In this document: piece after piece, positions 23,081 to 32,290 of the stretch
How the letters are laid out: every line of letters begins with the position of its first letter
Position numbering within the stretch: position 1 is the stretch's first letter
NCBI GenBank assembly: GCA_024867545.1
Contig: JANFNE010000030.1
Coordinates: 558,001-622,000, forward strand
Reading direction: 5' to 3'
DNA from: Phytopythium helicoides
Taxonomy: Eukaryota > Oomycota > Peronosporomycetes > Pythiales > Pythiaceae
DNA: 64,000 bases
Made by a program: the position numbers and the translations under genes
Notes under the pieces: model-generated
Told to the model about the DNA's origin: nothing
Databases searched by the model: none
The model's input: the letters and a program-made list of their open reading frames with translations, nothing else

Positions 23081-24178
23081 ATGAGCCTCGGCAAGCTAGT
23101 AAATCGACAGGACATCCCAGAGGTCCGCACGTTCAGTCTCCTGCCGACAAAGAATGGGTTCAAGTGCTCGCACTTCAAGATGTGCAAGACGGCGCTCCGC
23201 AGCCTACTTCTACGTGCTGGTGTTCGCGTGCCTCCTCTAGGTGACGATTGGAATGCTGTCACAGACGAATGGTGGCACAGTCTCTTCAATATCGAGAAGT
23301 TTGAAACAGCCAACAAGAAGTTCGCAGGAGAGATCGTGACGAACGGAAAGGCTGTCAGTATTGTCATGCGGAAAACCCATCCGGCGACAGACCGCCCACT
23401 TCGGGAAGAAGACTACGATGTCATGTGGGGCCTAGATCCTGGCAGACGAGATCTGTTTGTAGCAACCAACCAGGACGGCGAGACTATCAACTGCTCCTCT
23501 CGTGAGTTCTACGAGGATGCTCGCTACCACAAGAGCAACCAGAAGATAGCTTGCTGGAAGGAGCGGCGTCCCGACATTTTGACGGCCGAGCGTCAGATGC
23601 CATCGAAGAATACCGCGTCGCTCGAGCTGCTGGAAACGTACACACGATACGTTATTCCACATATGGAAAACCTGCTAGGATTTTCACGGGCGAAGGGATT
23701 CCGCAACCTGCGTTTTGGTCGGTACATCTTTGCGCAGAAAAAGCTTCATGAACTCTGCCGAAGACTGACCCAGCAAGCAGGCAGGCGAACGGTGGTTGGA
23801 TTTGGAGATTGGAGCAATACCGATTACTCTGGACTCATCAAGAAGTGCCCCGCGGGGCCGGTCAAGAGACTCGAGCACACGTTGAGAAACTACTGACGTG
23901 TACAACCAATTGATGAGTTTCGCACCAGCAAGCTTCACTCACGTTGCCACCGGCGGCTAGAATACCAGTACAGTCTCCGCCTCTGCAAGGTTAAGAACAG
24001 CACGGACAAGGAATGACGGACGTGCAAGGTTTATAGTGTGCTCCATTGTCGATCCAATGGCTGTTTTGGTACTACTGTGAACCGCGACGTCAACGCCTCG
24101 AAGAACATGCTCATGCTCCTCCTCAACATGCTCCGTGGTCAACCAAGACCTACCGTTTTCTGTCGAGCGCCAACTTAA
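23081..24178 (+). pseudogene. Decayed Fanzor/TnpB-like RNA-guided nuclease
   Basis: One frame reads through a TnpB/Fanzor-type protein but is cut by TGA at 23894-23896 and 24014-24016, and ends at TAA 24176-24178. A third in-frame TGA (23045-23047) lies just before the first ATG. The first RuvC aspartate is in GLDPGRRDLFVA (codon 23435-23437), followed by the Fanzor hallmark SSREFYEDARYHK. Later come VVGFGDWSNTDYSG and P-x-K-L-x-L-like spacing, DEFRTSKLHSRCH (zinc-finger cysteine), more Cys around 24020-24060, and NRDVNASKNM holding the third RuvC aspartate (24086-24088), then RPTVF. These are the Fanzor1 signatures in the right order. The intact motifs show recent decay. No terminal inverted repeats were identified. 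The three TGA codons could in principle reflect readthrough, but loss of function is simpler. Confidence 0.75.
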
Positions 24179-24474
24179 CACATCAGGGACCACAAAGTGT
24201 CTGCAGGTGCGCTCAGCGTTGCCCGCAGATAGCACTGTATACTCAGGCATTGTTGCATTTTCACTGGGTTCCATTCCCAGTCATCGTCTTTTATCGTAGG
24301 ATGCCGGGCTTACCACGGCCATACCCGCGAGCCGAAGGCGAGTGCTAGCAATGTGAGCCGCAACAAATCATTGACGCGATCGATTGTCTTGGTTTCGTCA
24401 AAAAGAGGCGAGGCGTTCAAGCAACAGGTCTAGATCTGCATTACCCAGGGGAAAAAAAAAAAGTTGTGATTGAC

Positions 24475-25533
24475 CTAGGCCCACGCGTCCCTCGTCAGCT
24501 TTAACTGTTGGCTGCTATTCTCTTGTGCTTCCAACTGCTTGTCGAGTCGTTCGAGGTCGTCGCGATTCAGCCTACCGCTTCCGTCCTGGTCAAGCTTGCG
24601 GAACTGCGCGAGGATCTCGTCGATGTCGTCTTGATCGGCCTTGTTGAGCTTCACGAGCATGTACGACAAATACTCAAGCTGAGAAACTTCACCATCGCCA
24701 TTTGCGTCCATATCAAGCAGCTCCTTCATGCTGATCTTCGTCTTCATCACCTTGCGTTTGCTGATTTCTTCAAGAACCGACCCAACACCGTGTGCGACTG
24801 AAACAACAGCTAACGGCAAGAAGAAAATGGCAAATATGCGCGCACCCTCTGACTTTGGCGACAAATCTCCGAATCCCACCGTGGTAACCGTGATGACCGA
24901 GTAGTAGAAGCAATCGAGAATGGGCCAACCCTCAATGGCTCCGACAATCAGTCCAGCTCCGATCGATGCAAAGATGGGGATGAGTCCCTGGAAGATAGCC
25001 TTGTTGCTGTCGGAGAAAATGGCGCGGATCCATTTCGGGTGTGGTTTCTTTGGTTTTGCACTCCTATTTAGTTTTGTGTCAAGTCGAGAGAGCTTAGTAT
25101 GCGCAACAATAGTCTCCGCCGCATTGTCAACATTTTTCAGAAGCGCCTTGGTAGCCTGTTTAGCGATGGATTTTTGGCGCTCCAAAAAGAGAGATGCGAG
25201 CTGTCCAAGAGCGATACCAATCGTGCAAATACCGTAGAATGTGAAAACAATAGTGATTGCCTTGCCAGCTGTCGTCACAGGGATGACATCGCCATATCCG
25301 ACAGTGGTAACAATCACCATGGAATAGTACACACAGTCAACGACAGACCAGTCTTCAATATAGTGGAACACGAGGATGGTAGCACCGATGTACGAGAGCA
25401 CAAGTAGCAAAACAGCAACATTTGGTCGAGATGAAGTGCTTTTTTCTTTCTCTACTGCCAAGGTGGGGACGATTTTGATTCCTGTTGCTGGCACAATATT
25501 GTATCCCCTGATAGCCTTCGAGATAAAAATCAT
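24475..25533 (-). CDS. Two-pore, EF-hand potassium channel T2 (TPK-like)
   Basis: 352 residues, single exon. Four TMs and two pore loops with filters TVGYGD (77-82) and TVGFGD (218-223), then EF-hands at about 274-285 (DANGDGEVSQLE) and 315-326 (DQDGSGRLNRDD). Compared with T1, the body is nearly identical from TM1 onward, while the N-terminus differs: it lacks the serine run and starts MIFISKAIRGYNIVPATGIK, like T3. T1 has two 5' introns that T2 and T3 lack, so either T2/T3 lost their first exons or use new starts. E2 lies 784 bp upstream on the same strand, repeating the E1-T1 order. Calcium-gated potassium transport is inferred from family. Confidence 0.92.
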   Translation of the reverse strand: MIFISKAIRGYNIVPATGIKIVPTLAVEKEKSTSSRPNVAVLLLVLSYIGATILVFHYIEDWSVVDCVYYSMVIVTTVGYGDVIPVTTAGKAITIVFTFYGICTIGIALGQLASLFLERQKSIAKQATKALLKNVDNAAETIVAHTKLSRLDTKLNRSAKPKKPHPKWIRAIFSDSNKAIFQGLIPIFASIGAGLIVGAIEGWPILDCFYYSVITVTTVGFGDLSPKSEGARIFAIFFLPLAVVSVAHGVGSVLEEISKRKVMKTKISMKELLDMDANGDGEVSQLEYLSYMLVKLNKADQDDIDEILAQFRKLDQDGSGRLNRDDLERLDKQLEAQENSSQQLKLTRDAWA

Positions 25534-26316
25534 GGACTAGCCGTGTGATGTATCTCCTGTGTCCGAGAGCTGTCTAGGAAAGACTCAAATCCCTTGTGTC
25601 TAAGGCCGTACGACTGCAGACAGTGCTACTGCGGGGTTTAGACTTGTTTGCTTAGTTACAAGAGAACCTCAGCTGTGAGTGTCTGAATCGATGGTGCATG
25701 TGCCACTTCGTCAGATGAAGAAAAGCAAAAAAGCAAGATTCGACTCTCGCGATCGCCTTCCAAAGATAGATAGCGAATTTGGAACTGTGATAATAGCCCC
25801 ATCAATGAAGCCCGATAGCTTATCGACAAAGATTTGGATCAACTAAATCGTACCATGACCAAACGTTTGGCGAGAACGACACTGCTCCTAGCTTTCCTGC
25901 CTTTCGGTTTATGCATCACTTCCCTTGAAGCTAACCTCAATGCAAGCCCTTGGATTGTGCATACATGAAACATCCGTATAAAAAGCAGGCATGAATCTCA
26001 CACATTTTTCACTTGGTTGCATCAGTCTACAGTGCATCCTGCAGCACCCCACCATGTACTTGTTGAGTGAAATCGTTGGAAATCAACGAAAACTAATCAC
26101 AGCGCTCACGAATATAAAAAAGGGTAACATCTAATATAATATTTGCTAGCCTGAAGGCGTCATCTCATGAACGATTCCCACCTCCACTACTTCTTCATCC
26201 TTCTAGGACAGGAAAGTCTCGATTCTCGTAAACGATAGCAACCAGCAGCTCTTGAATGGTGGAAACACTCCAGGGTGAAGACACCTTGTCGAACGTTCCC
26301 TCGCCAATCTCGCCTT
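25534..26316 (-). other. E2-T2 intergenic region
   Basis: About 780 nt. On the minus strand the part near 26150-26220 (GAAGGATGAAGAAGTAGT and what follows) resembles the 3' flank of E3-E6 (for example 30263-30345), so effector 3' flanks share ancestry. No coding frame is supported. Confidence 0.5.
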
Positions 26317-26844
26317 CTAGTTTTCTTCTTCAAGAGGCCCCGTAGCCACCGCAACCCCAACTGTTGGGGTCAACACTTCCTCCCCAGGAGTAAGACCGCG
26401 AAGTTTGGCGAATGCCTGAAGAAGATCTCTAGCATGCGCCGAGACTTCGCTGTCTGGCACTGCAGCAACAGTGTTTGCCGTGTCCGATAGATAGTCGTCA
26501 CCGAATGACACCTCATCATCATCGTCACTAGGGAGATCAAGCGTCTCAGCTGCGTCCGAAAGATAGCCATCACCAACTGACGTCTCATCAACATCGACAT
26601 TAGGAAGCACCAACGGCTCAACCGACTGGATCAGCGACAGAGAAATATCGATCGAGTCCAACGTTGAATCCACAGAGCTAGAGGCGGAGCCAGCCACACC
26701 GACAGCGACGTCTTCAAACTCAACAGAAGCAGAAGCAGAGTCGGAGGAGGATTCTTGGCGAAGAAACCGGGTTGCGGAGGCTGACGGCATCGTGATTTCT
26801 GCGAATGACACGGAGCTCACGAGTAACATCGTGTAGAGCTTCAT
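26317..26844 (-). CDS. RxLR-like secreted effector candidate E2
   Basis: 175 residues. Signal peptide 1-24 (MKLYTMLLVSSVSFAEITM then PSASA), R-F-L-R at 26-29, QE next. It is the intermediate of the family. Its N-terminal half matches E3-E6, including DSTLDSIDISLSLIQS and the acidic PSDDDDEVSFGDDY, and it has only two imperfect units similar to the 25-residue repeat. Its C-terminal half (ARDLLQAFAKLRGL, PTVGVAVATG) matches E1 and is absent from E3-E6. The start is set at the methionine opening the signal peptide; the open frame extends further upstream. A CTCATTYY-type initiator candidate (TTCATTTC on the minus strand, 26893-26886) lies about 42 nt before the ATG. T2 follows downstream on the same strand. 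Confidence 0.75.
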   Translation of the reverse strand: MKLYTMLLVSSVSFAEITMPSASATRFLRQESSSDSASASVEFEDVAVGVAGSASSSVDSTLDSIDISLSLIQSVEPLVLPNVDVDETSVGDGYLSDAAETLDLPSDDDDEVSFGDDYLSDTANTVAAVPDSEVSAHARDLLQAFAKLRGLTPGEEVLTPTVGVAVATGPLEEEN

Positions 26845-27232
26845 CTTGGAGAGGCTTTGGTTTTCTTGACTTGCTGGCAAATTTGGAAATGAAGTTGAAA
26901 TGATCCAACCGTTCGAGGTCGTTGCACAGCTCCAGCAAGCAGCACGATGCAAGGGTGTATTCTATCGTTGAGCCTCCATGTCTTAGGACGAAGACAATAC
27001 TAGACAAGTTAGAAATGAAGACTGTCGGTGAATTGTTTTTCTTTATTTTGAGGGGATATGGTATCTATCTTTGGTTGTTGGCAGTACTCTTTCACGCTTC
27101 TTTGTCGGTATTCCAATTGTTGCTGCAACCAAGCGCTGACTACGAAACTGTGCGAAGCGCTTCGAGTCTGGTCTCTGTCCGAAGCGTGCTTGCATAGTCA
27201 TTTCCTCGACACTAGCGACTTTTGAAAAATCA
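26845..27232. other. Shared promoter region between E2 (-) and T3 (+)
   Basis: 390 nt between divergent genes. The half next to E2 (26845-27007) is an inverted copy of the E3 leader (28873-29035), nearly identical in sequence. This marks an inverted duplication boundary. Confidence 0.6.
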
Positions 27233-28297
27233 ATGGTTGAACTCTCGAAGACTTTTCGAGGCCGCGATATTGTACCAGCTACTGAGATCACTGCGATTGT
27301 TCCAACAGCTGGAGCAAGACTCATTGCTACAGCTTCGAAGCAAGAGAAAACCACCTCATCTCGACCAAATGTTGTCGTTCTGCTCCTTGTGCTCTCATAC
27401 ATCGGTGCTGCCATTCTTGTGTTCCATTTTGTCGAGGGATGGTCTGTCATTGACTGTGTATACTATTCCATCGTGATAGTCACTACGGTTGGATACGGTG
27501 ATATCACTCCAGTGACGAAAGGTGGTAAAGCCGCGACAATCTTCTTCGCATTCTACGGCATTTGCACGATCGGTTTTGCTCTTGGAAAACTGGCATCAAT
27601 ATTTCTGGACCGACAAAAGGCCATCACGAAGCAGGCAACGCAGTTACTTCTGAAAAATGTCGACAATGCGGCGGAGACTATAGTTGCGCATGCTAAGCTA
27701 GCTCAGCTAGACACGAATGTCGTCAAGATTATGAAGCCTGAGAAGTCACTACCGAAATGGACGCAGTTTATCTTCTTCTTCTGTAATAAGACTCTCGTGG
27801 AGGTGCTCATCCCCATCTTTATATCGATAGGAGCTGGACTGATTGTAGGTGCTATCGAAGGCTGGTCCATTCTAGATTGCTTTTACTATTCAGCCATATC
27901 TATTACCACTGTGGGATTTGGAGATTTATCACCAAAGTCACAGGGTGCGCGCATCTTTGCCATTTTCTTCTTGCCGCTAGCTGTTGTTTCGGTTGCCCAC
28001 GGCTTTGGCTCAGTGATCGGAGAAGTTATTAAGCGTAACGTGATGAAGACAAAGATCAGTATGGAGGAGTTAATTGATATGGATGCGAACGGAGACGGAA
28101 AGGTTTCTCAGCTTGAGTATTTGTCTTATATGCTCGTGAAGCTTAGCAAGGCCGATCAGGACGACATTAATGCGATTCTCGCACAATTCCGCAAGCTGGA
28201 CCGGGATGGTAGTGGTGAGCTCGACCGCGAAGATCTCAGACGACTCGACAAGCAATTGAAAGCACAAGACGGAAGTGTACAACAGCCTGAAGTGTAA
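27233..28297 (+). CDS. Two-pore, EF-hand potassium channel T3 (TPK-like)
   Basis: 354 residues, single exon. Same plan as T1 and T2: TM1 (VVVLLLVLSYIGAAILVFHF), filter TVGYGD, TM2, linker, TM3 (VLIPIFISIGAGLIVG), filter TVGFGD, TM4 and two EF-hands with intact acidic residues. It is the most diverged of the three: the linker has PEKSLPKWTQFIFFFCNK in place of the PKKPHPKW version, and the region after TM4 reads IGEVIKRNVMKTK. The N-terminus (MVELSKTFRGRDIVPATEIT) aligns with T2. It is followed by E3 on the same strand, not preceded by an effector on its own strand. Its 3' flank (about 28308-28545) recurs in the spacers downstream of E3, E4 and E5. Confidence 0.92.
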   Translation: MVELSKTFRGRDIVPATEITAIVPTAGARLIATASKQEKTTSSRPNVVVLLLVLSYIGAAILVFHFVEGWSVIDCVYYSIVIVTTVGYGDITPVTKGGKAATIFFAFYGICTIGFALGKLASIFLDRQKAITKQATQLLLKNVDNAAETIVAHAKLAQLDTNVVKIMKPEKSLPKWTQFIFFFCNKTLVEVLIPIFISIGAGLIVGAIEGWSILDCFYYSAISITTVGFGDLSPKSQGARIFAIFFLPLAVVSVAHGFGSVIGEVIKRNVMKTKISMEELIDMDANGDGKVSQLEYLSYMLVKLSKADQDDINAILAQFRKLDRDGSGELDREDLRRLDKQLKAQDGSVQQPEV

Positions 28298-29035
28298 CTC
28301 AGCTCAAAGTAAACTTTTGCGTTTAGTTTATGCAGATATCTAGACCTGTTACGTGAAAGCTTTGCCTCTTTGATCAATCGTTAACGATCGGATGCGCTGA
28401 CTTTGCTGCGAGCTTGGTGACATGCTCTGACAAAAGAGTCCAATGAAGCGATCCCTTCAAACTGCATCTCCAGCAGAGAAAGTCACCCAGCAGTGTGCGT
28501 CCTTAATGTCGGGTCATTAAATATGGACCTTAGTGTGTCCCTCCACAAAACCACATCGTGAACTGCAGTTACTCTTCATTTCCAAGGAAAATAAAAAGGC
28601 AGTGATGCAGCTCCGTCGTTGTGGCTGGGCTGTTCCATTGCCAAGCTGCTCCACCGGCAATACAGCGGCACCTACCACCAGTAGCGTTGCTAGTGCCGAC
28701 AATCTGCACGGCAATGATGCACCACTCCATCATCGACCGGATCAGACAGCATTCAGCGACAGGAAGGACGGATTTGGTGATAACTTTGAATGCTGAGCCG
28801 CTCGAGCGTTGAGTTTCTTTCATAGAATTAGAATGATCTACTCTGCACAGCACTGCATTCATCCTCTCAAGCTTGCCTAGTATTGTCTTCGTCCTAAGAC
28901 ATGGAGGCTCAACGATAGAATACACCCTTGCATCGTGCTGCTTGCTGGAGCTGTGCAACGACCTCGAACGGTTGGATCATTTCAACTTCATTTCCAAATT
29001 TGCCAGCAAGTCAAGAAAACCAAAGCCTCTCCAAG
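28298..29035 (+). other. T3-E3 intergenic region, older copy of the effector spacer
   Basis: 738 nt. It is clearly homologous to, but diverged from, the 3' part of the 1347-bp spacers before E4, E5 and E6 (shared tracts include TCTAGACCTGTT, GAGCTTGGTGACATGCTCTG and ATATGGACCTTAGTGTGTCC). No coding frame is supported. Confidence 0.7.
28987..28994 (+). promoter_or_regulatory. Oomycete initiator-like element upstream of E3
   Basis: TTCATTTC fits the oomycete Inr core YTCAYTYY and lies about 42 nt before the E3 ATG. The same site is present before E2 on the minus strand. In E4-E6 the base corresponding to the core differs (CTCCATTT). Prediction by motif only. Confidence 0.3.
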
Positions 29036-30139
29036 ATGAAGCTCTACACGATGTTACTCGTGAGCTCCGTGTCATTCGCAGAAATCACGATGCCGTCAGC
29101 CTCCGCAACCCGGTTTCTTCGCCAAGAAGCCTCCTCCGCTTCTGCTTCTGCTTCTGTGGACTTTGAAGGCGTCGCTGTCGGTGCGGCTGGCTCCAACTCT
29201 GACTCAGTGGACTCAACGTTGGACTCGATCGATATTTCGCTGTCGCTGATCCAGTCGCTTGAGCCGTTCGTGCTTCCTAGCGATGATGTTGATGATCCGT
29301 TAGTTGGCGAGGGCTATTTTCCGGACGCGGATGAGACGCTTGAGCTCCCTAGTGACGATGATGATGAGGTGCCATTCGGTGACGACTACACTTCGGAGGT
29401 GGTTGATCCGTTCGTGGAACCTGGTGATGATTATGTGGAGGAGACGTCATTTGGTGATGGCTTTGTTCCGGACACGGTTGACCAATTCGTGGATCCTGGT
29501 GACGACGATGTGGAGGAGACACCATTTGGTGACGACTACACTTCGGAGGTGATTGACCAATTCGTGGATCCTGGTGACGACGATGTGGAGGAGACACCAT
29601 TTGGTGACGACTTTGTTCCGGACACGGTTGACCAATTCGTGGATCCTGGTGACGACGATGTGGAGGAGACACCATTTGGTGACGACTACACTTCGGAGGT
29701 GATTGACCAATTCGTGGATCCTGGTGACGACGATGTGGAGGAGACACCATTTGGTGACGACTTTGTTCCAGACACGGTTGACCAATTCGTGGATCCTGGT
29801 GACGACGATGTGGAGGAGACACCATTTGGTGACGACTTTGTTCCGGACACGGTTGACCAATTCGTGGATCCTGGTGACGACGATGTGGAGGAGACACCAT
29901 TTGGTGACGACTACACTTCGGAGGTGATTGACCAATTCGTGGATCCTGGTGACGACGATGTGGAGGAGACACCATTTGGTGACGACTACACTTCGGAGGT
30001 GATTGACCAATTCGTGGATCCTGGTGACGACGATGTGGAGGAGACACCATTTGGTGACGACTACACTTCGGAGGTGATTGACCAATTCGTGGATCCTGGT
30101 GACGATGACGCGGAGGAGGTACTCTTTTATGACGACTGA
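29036..30139 (+). CDS. RxLR-like secreted effector candidate E3 with 10 acidic repeats
   Basis: 367 residues: signal peptide (1-24), R-F-L-R at 26-29, a Ser/Ala-rich and then acidic linker up to residue 114, ten 25-residue repeats (115-364) and the tail YDD. Each unit begins G-D-D, has a central D-Q-F-V-D-P-G core and ends V-E-E-T-P-F, with about 10 acidic and no basic residues. Two unit types alternate: Y-type (DDYTSEVIDQ) and F-type (DDFVPDTVDQ). The first two units are older and diverged (FVEPGDDYVEE). The E1/E2-type C-terminus is missing. The product should be strongly acidic, probably extended, and secreted. Its target is unknown. Confidence 0.75.
   Translation: MKLYTMLLVSSVSFAEITMPSASATRFLRQEASSASASASVDFEGVAVGAAGSNSDSVDSTLDSIDISLSLIQSLEPFVLPSDDVDDPLVGEGYFPDADETLELPSDDDDEVPFGDDYTSEVVDPFVEPGDDYVEETSFGDGFVPDTVDQFVDPGDDDVEETPFGDDYTSEVIDQFVDPGDDDVEETPFGDDFVPDTVDQFVDPGDDDVEETPFGDDYTSEVIDQFVDPGDDDVEETPFGDDFVPDTVDQFVDPGDDDVEETPFGDDFVPDTVDQFVDPGDDDVEETPFGDDYTSEVIDQFVDPGDDDVEETPFGDDYTSEVIDQFVDPGDDDVEETPFGDDYTSEVIDQFVDPGDDDAEEVLFYDD
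29378..30127 (+). repeat. 75-bp minisatellite, 10 units, in E3
   Basis: In-frame tandem array of a 75-bp unit, mostly as alternating Y and F types but with a run of F-F and then three Y units near the 3' end. Units differ by only a few bases apart from the Y/F block. Confidence 0.9.
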
Positions 30140-31486
30140 GTCTCTCAACTGGAGGACAGATTGGAAAAGAGGAGTAGTTCTCTTCAATTGGGAGTCCTTT
30201 TTTTTCTTCTTGATTCGCTTCAGATCGCTGCCGATGACGAGAACGATGGCCTTCGCTACATGAAAGGATGAGGAAGTAGTTGGGGCGGCAATCATTGTAT
30301 GAAATGTGCTTGCCTGCGAGCAAGTCTATATTATCTATCCTAGGTGTTATAACATTTTTCCCCCTTTCATATTCGTGAGTGTTGCAAGTGGTTGTTCGCT
30401 GAGTGGTGGTGGGACGTAGTGAGAACACGCATGATGCGTACATATTGCGGACGACTGAGCCATGGTGGACGACTGAGCCACGATGGACAACTGACTGAGC
30501 TCTGTGTCGTTGGCATTCGCTCTCATGCACCGAGTCTGCAACCATTCCCAGTCGACGCGGAGCTCTGGATTGGTTTGTTTGTTCTTGCCATCCAACATGG
30601 AAGTAGAAGCACCCATTGTGCACCACGGATTGCATCCAAGCAGCAGCAGCAGCAAGGTGATGTTGAAGGAGCTCGGGTGGTTTCCCACATGCTGGACAAC
30701 TTCAACTCGGTGGCGGAGCGTGCTGGACAGAAATTTTATTTTGCGCTTGGTTTATGCTGCTATCTAGACCTGTTGCGTCAAAACTTTGCCTCTTTGATTT
30801 CAATTGTTAACAATCGGAAGCTCTGACTTTCATCAATTATGCTTTGCGGCGAGCTTGGTGACATGCTCTGACAATAGAGTCCACTCAAACGATTCCTTCA
30901 AACCGCATCTCCAGCTAGGCTTGGCAGAGAGAGTTGCCCAACAGAATGCGTCCTTGTTGTCGGGTCACCAAATATGGACCTTAGTGTGTCCCTCCACAAA
31001 ACCACATCGTGAGCTGCAGTTCTCTTCATCTCCAAGAAAAATAAAAAGACACACTGACGCAACTCCGTCGTTGCGGCTGATCTGCTCCATTGCCAAACTA
31101 CTCCATCGGCAATACCGCAGTGCCTACCACCAGTAGCGTTGTTAGTGCCGACAATGAGCACGGCAATGATGCGCCCCTCCATCGGTGACCGGATCAGACA
31201 GCATTCAGCGACAGGAAAGACGGATTTGGTGATAACTTTGAATGCTGAGTCGCTCGAGCGTTGATTTCTTTCATAGAATTAGAATGATCAACTCTGCACA
31301 GCACTGCGTTCATCCTCTCAAACTTGCCTAGTATTGTTTTCGTCCTAAGACATGGAGGCTCAACGATAGAATACACCCTTATATCGTGCTGCTTGCTGGA
31401 GCTGTGCAGCGACCTCGAACGGTTGGATCATTTCAACTCCATTTCCAAATTTGCCAGCAAGTCAAGAAAACCAAAGCCTCTCCAAG
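30140..31486 (+). repeat. 1347-bp spacer, copy 1 (E3 to E4)
   Basis: First of three spacers of identical length and apparently near-identical sequence (also 32291-33637 and 36542-37888). Its 5' part resembles the E2 3' flank. The part from about 30733 to 31000 resembles the T3 3' flank. The last 300 nt are the effector leader. A CAG run near 30640-30654 is present. Open frames inside have no recognisable protein and are conserved only because the copies are recent. Confidence 0.85.
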
Positions 31487-32290
31487 ATGAAGCTCTACAC
31501 GATGCTACTCGTGAGCTCCGTGTCACTCGCCGAAATCACGATGCAGCCAGCCTATGCAACCCGCTTTCTTCGCCAAGAAGCCTCCTCCGCTTCTGCTTCT
31601 GCTTCTGTGGACTTTGAAGGCGTCGCTGTCGGTGCGGCTGGCTCCAACTCTGACTCAGTGGACTCAACGTTGGACTCGATCGATATTTCGCTGTCGCTGA
31701 TCCAGTCGCTTGAGCCGTTCGTGCTTCCTAGCGTTGATGTTGATGATCCGTTAGTTGGCGAGGGCTATTTTCCGGACGCGGATGAGACGCTTGAGCTCCC
31801 TAGTGACGATGATGATGAGGTGCCATTCGGTGACGACTACACTTCGGAGGTGGTTGACCAATTCGTGGATCCTGGTGACGACGATGTGGAGGAGACGTCA
31901 TTTGGTGATGGCTTTGTTCCGGACATGGTTGACCAATTCGTGGATCCTGGTGACGACGATGTGGAGGAGACACCATTTAGTGACGACTACACTTCGGAGG
32001 TGATTGACCAATTCGTGGATCCTGGTGACGACGATGTGGAGGAGACACCATTTGGTGACGACTTTGTTCCGGACACGGTTGACCAATTCGTGGATCCTGG
32101 TGACGACGATGTGGAGGAGACACCATTTGGTGACGACTACACTTCGGAGGTGATTGACCAATTCGTGGATCCTGGTGACGACGATGTGGAGGAGACACCA
32201 TTTGGTGACGACTACACTTCGGAGGTGATTGACCAATTCGTGGATCCTGGTGACGATGACGCGGAGGAGGTACTCTTTTATGACGACTGA
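31487..32290 (+). CDS. RxLR-like secreted effector candidate E4 with 6 acidic repeats
   Basis: 267 residues: same plan as E3 with signal peptide (cleavage probably after QPAYA), R-F-L-R at 26-29, linker to residue 114, six 25-residue repeats and YDD. The N-terminal 139 residues, including PSVDVDD and the first unit with EETSF, are the same as E5 and differ from E3/E6 (PSDDVDD), so E4 and E5 are sister copies. The third unit starts S-D-D instead of G-D-D, a marker also found in E5 and E6. It is the shortest of the tandem effectors. Confidence 0.75.
   Translation: MKLYTMLLVSSVSLAEITMQPAYATRFLRQEASSASASASVDFEGVAVGAAGSNSDSVDSTLDSIDISLSLIQSLEPFVLPSVDVDDPLVGEGYFPDADETLELPSDDDDEVPFGDDYTSEVVDQFVDPGDDDVEETSFGDGFVPDMVDQFVDPGDDDVEETPFSDDYTSEVIDQFVDPGDDDVEETPFGDDFVPDTVDQFVDPGDDDVEETPFGDDYTSEVIDQFVDPGDDDVEETPFGDDYTSEVIDQFVDPGDDDAEEVLFYDD
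31829..32278 (+). repeat. 75-bp minisatellite, 6 units, in E4
   Basis: Six in-frame 75-bp units of Y and F type; same unit as in E3. Confidence 0.9.

Noticed and set aside
30392..30826. 144-residue plus-strand frame with a Gln run, present identically in all spacers
   Set aside because: Conserved only because the spacers are recent duplicates. No homologous frame is seen in the older T3-E3 spacer and no signal or domain is present.
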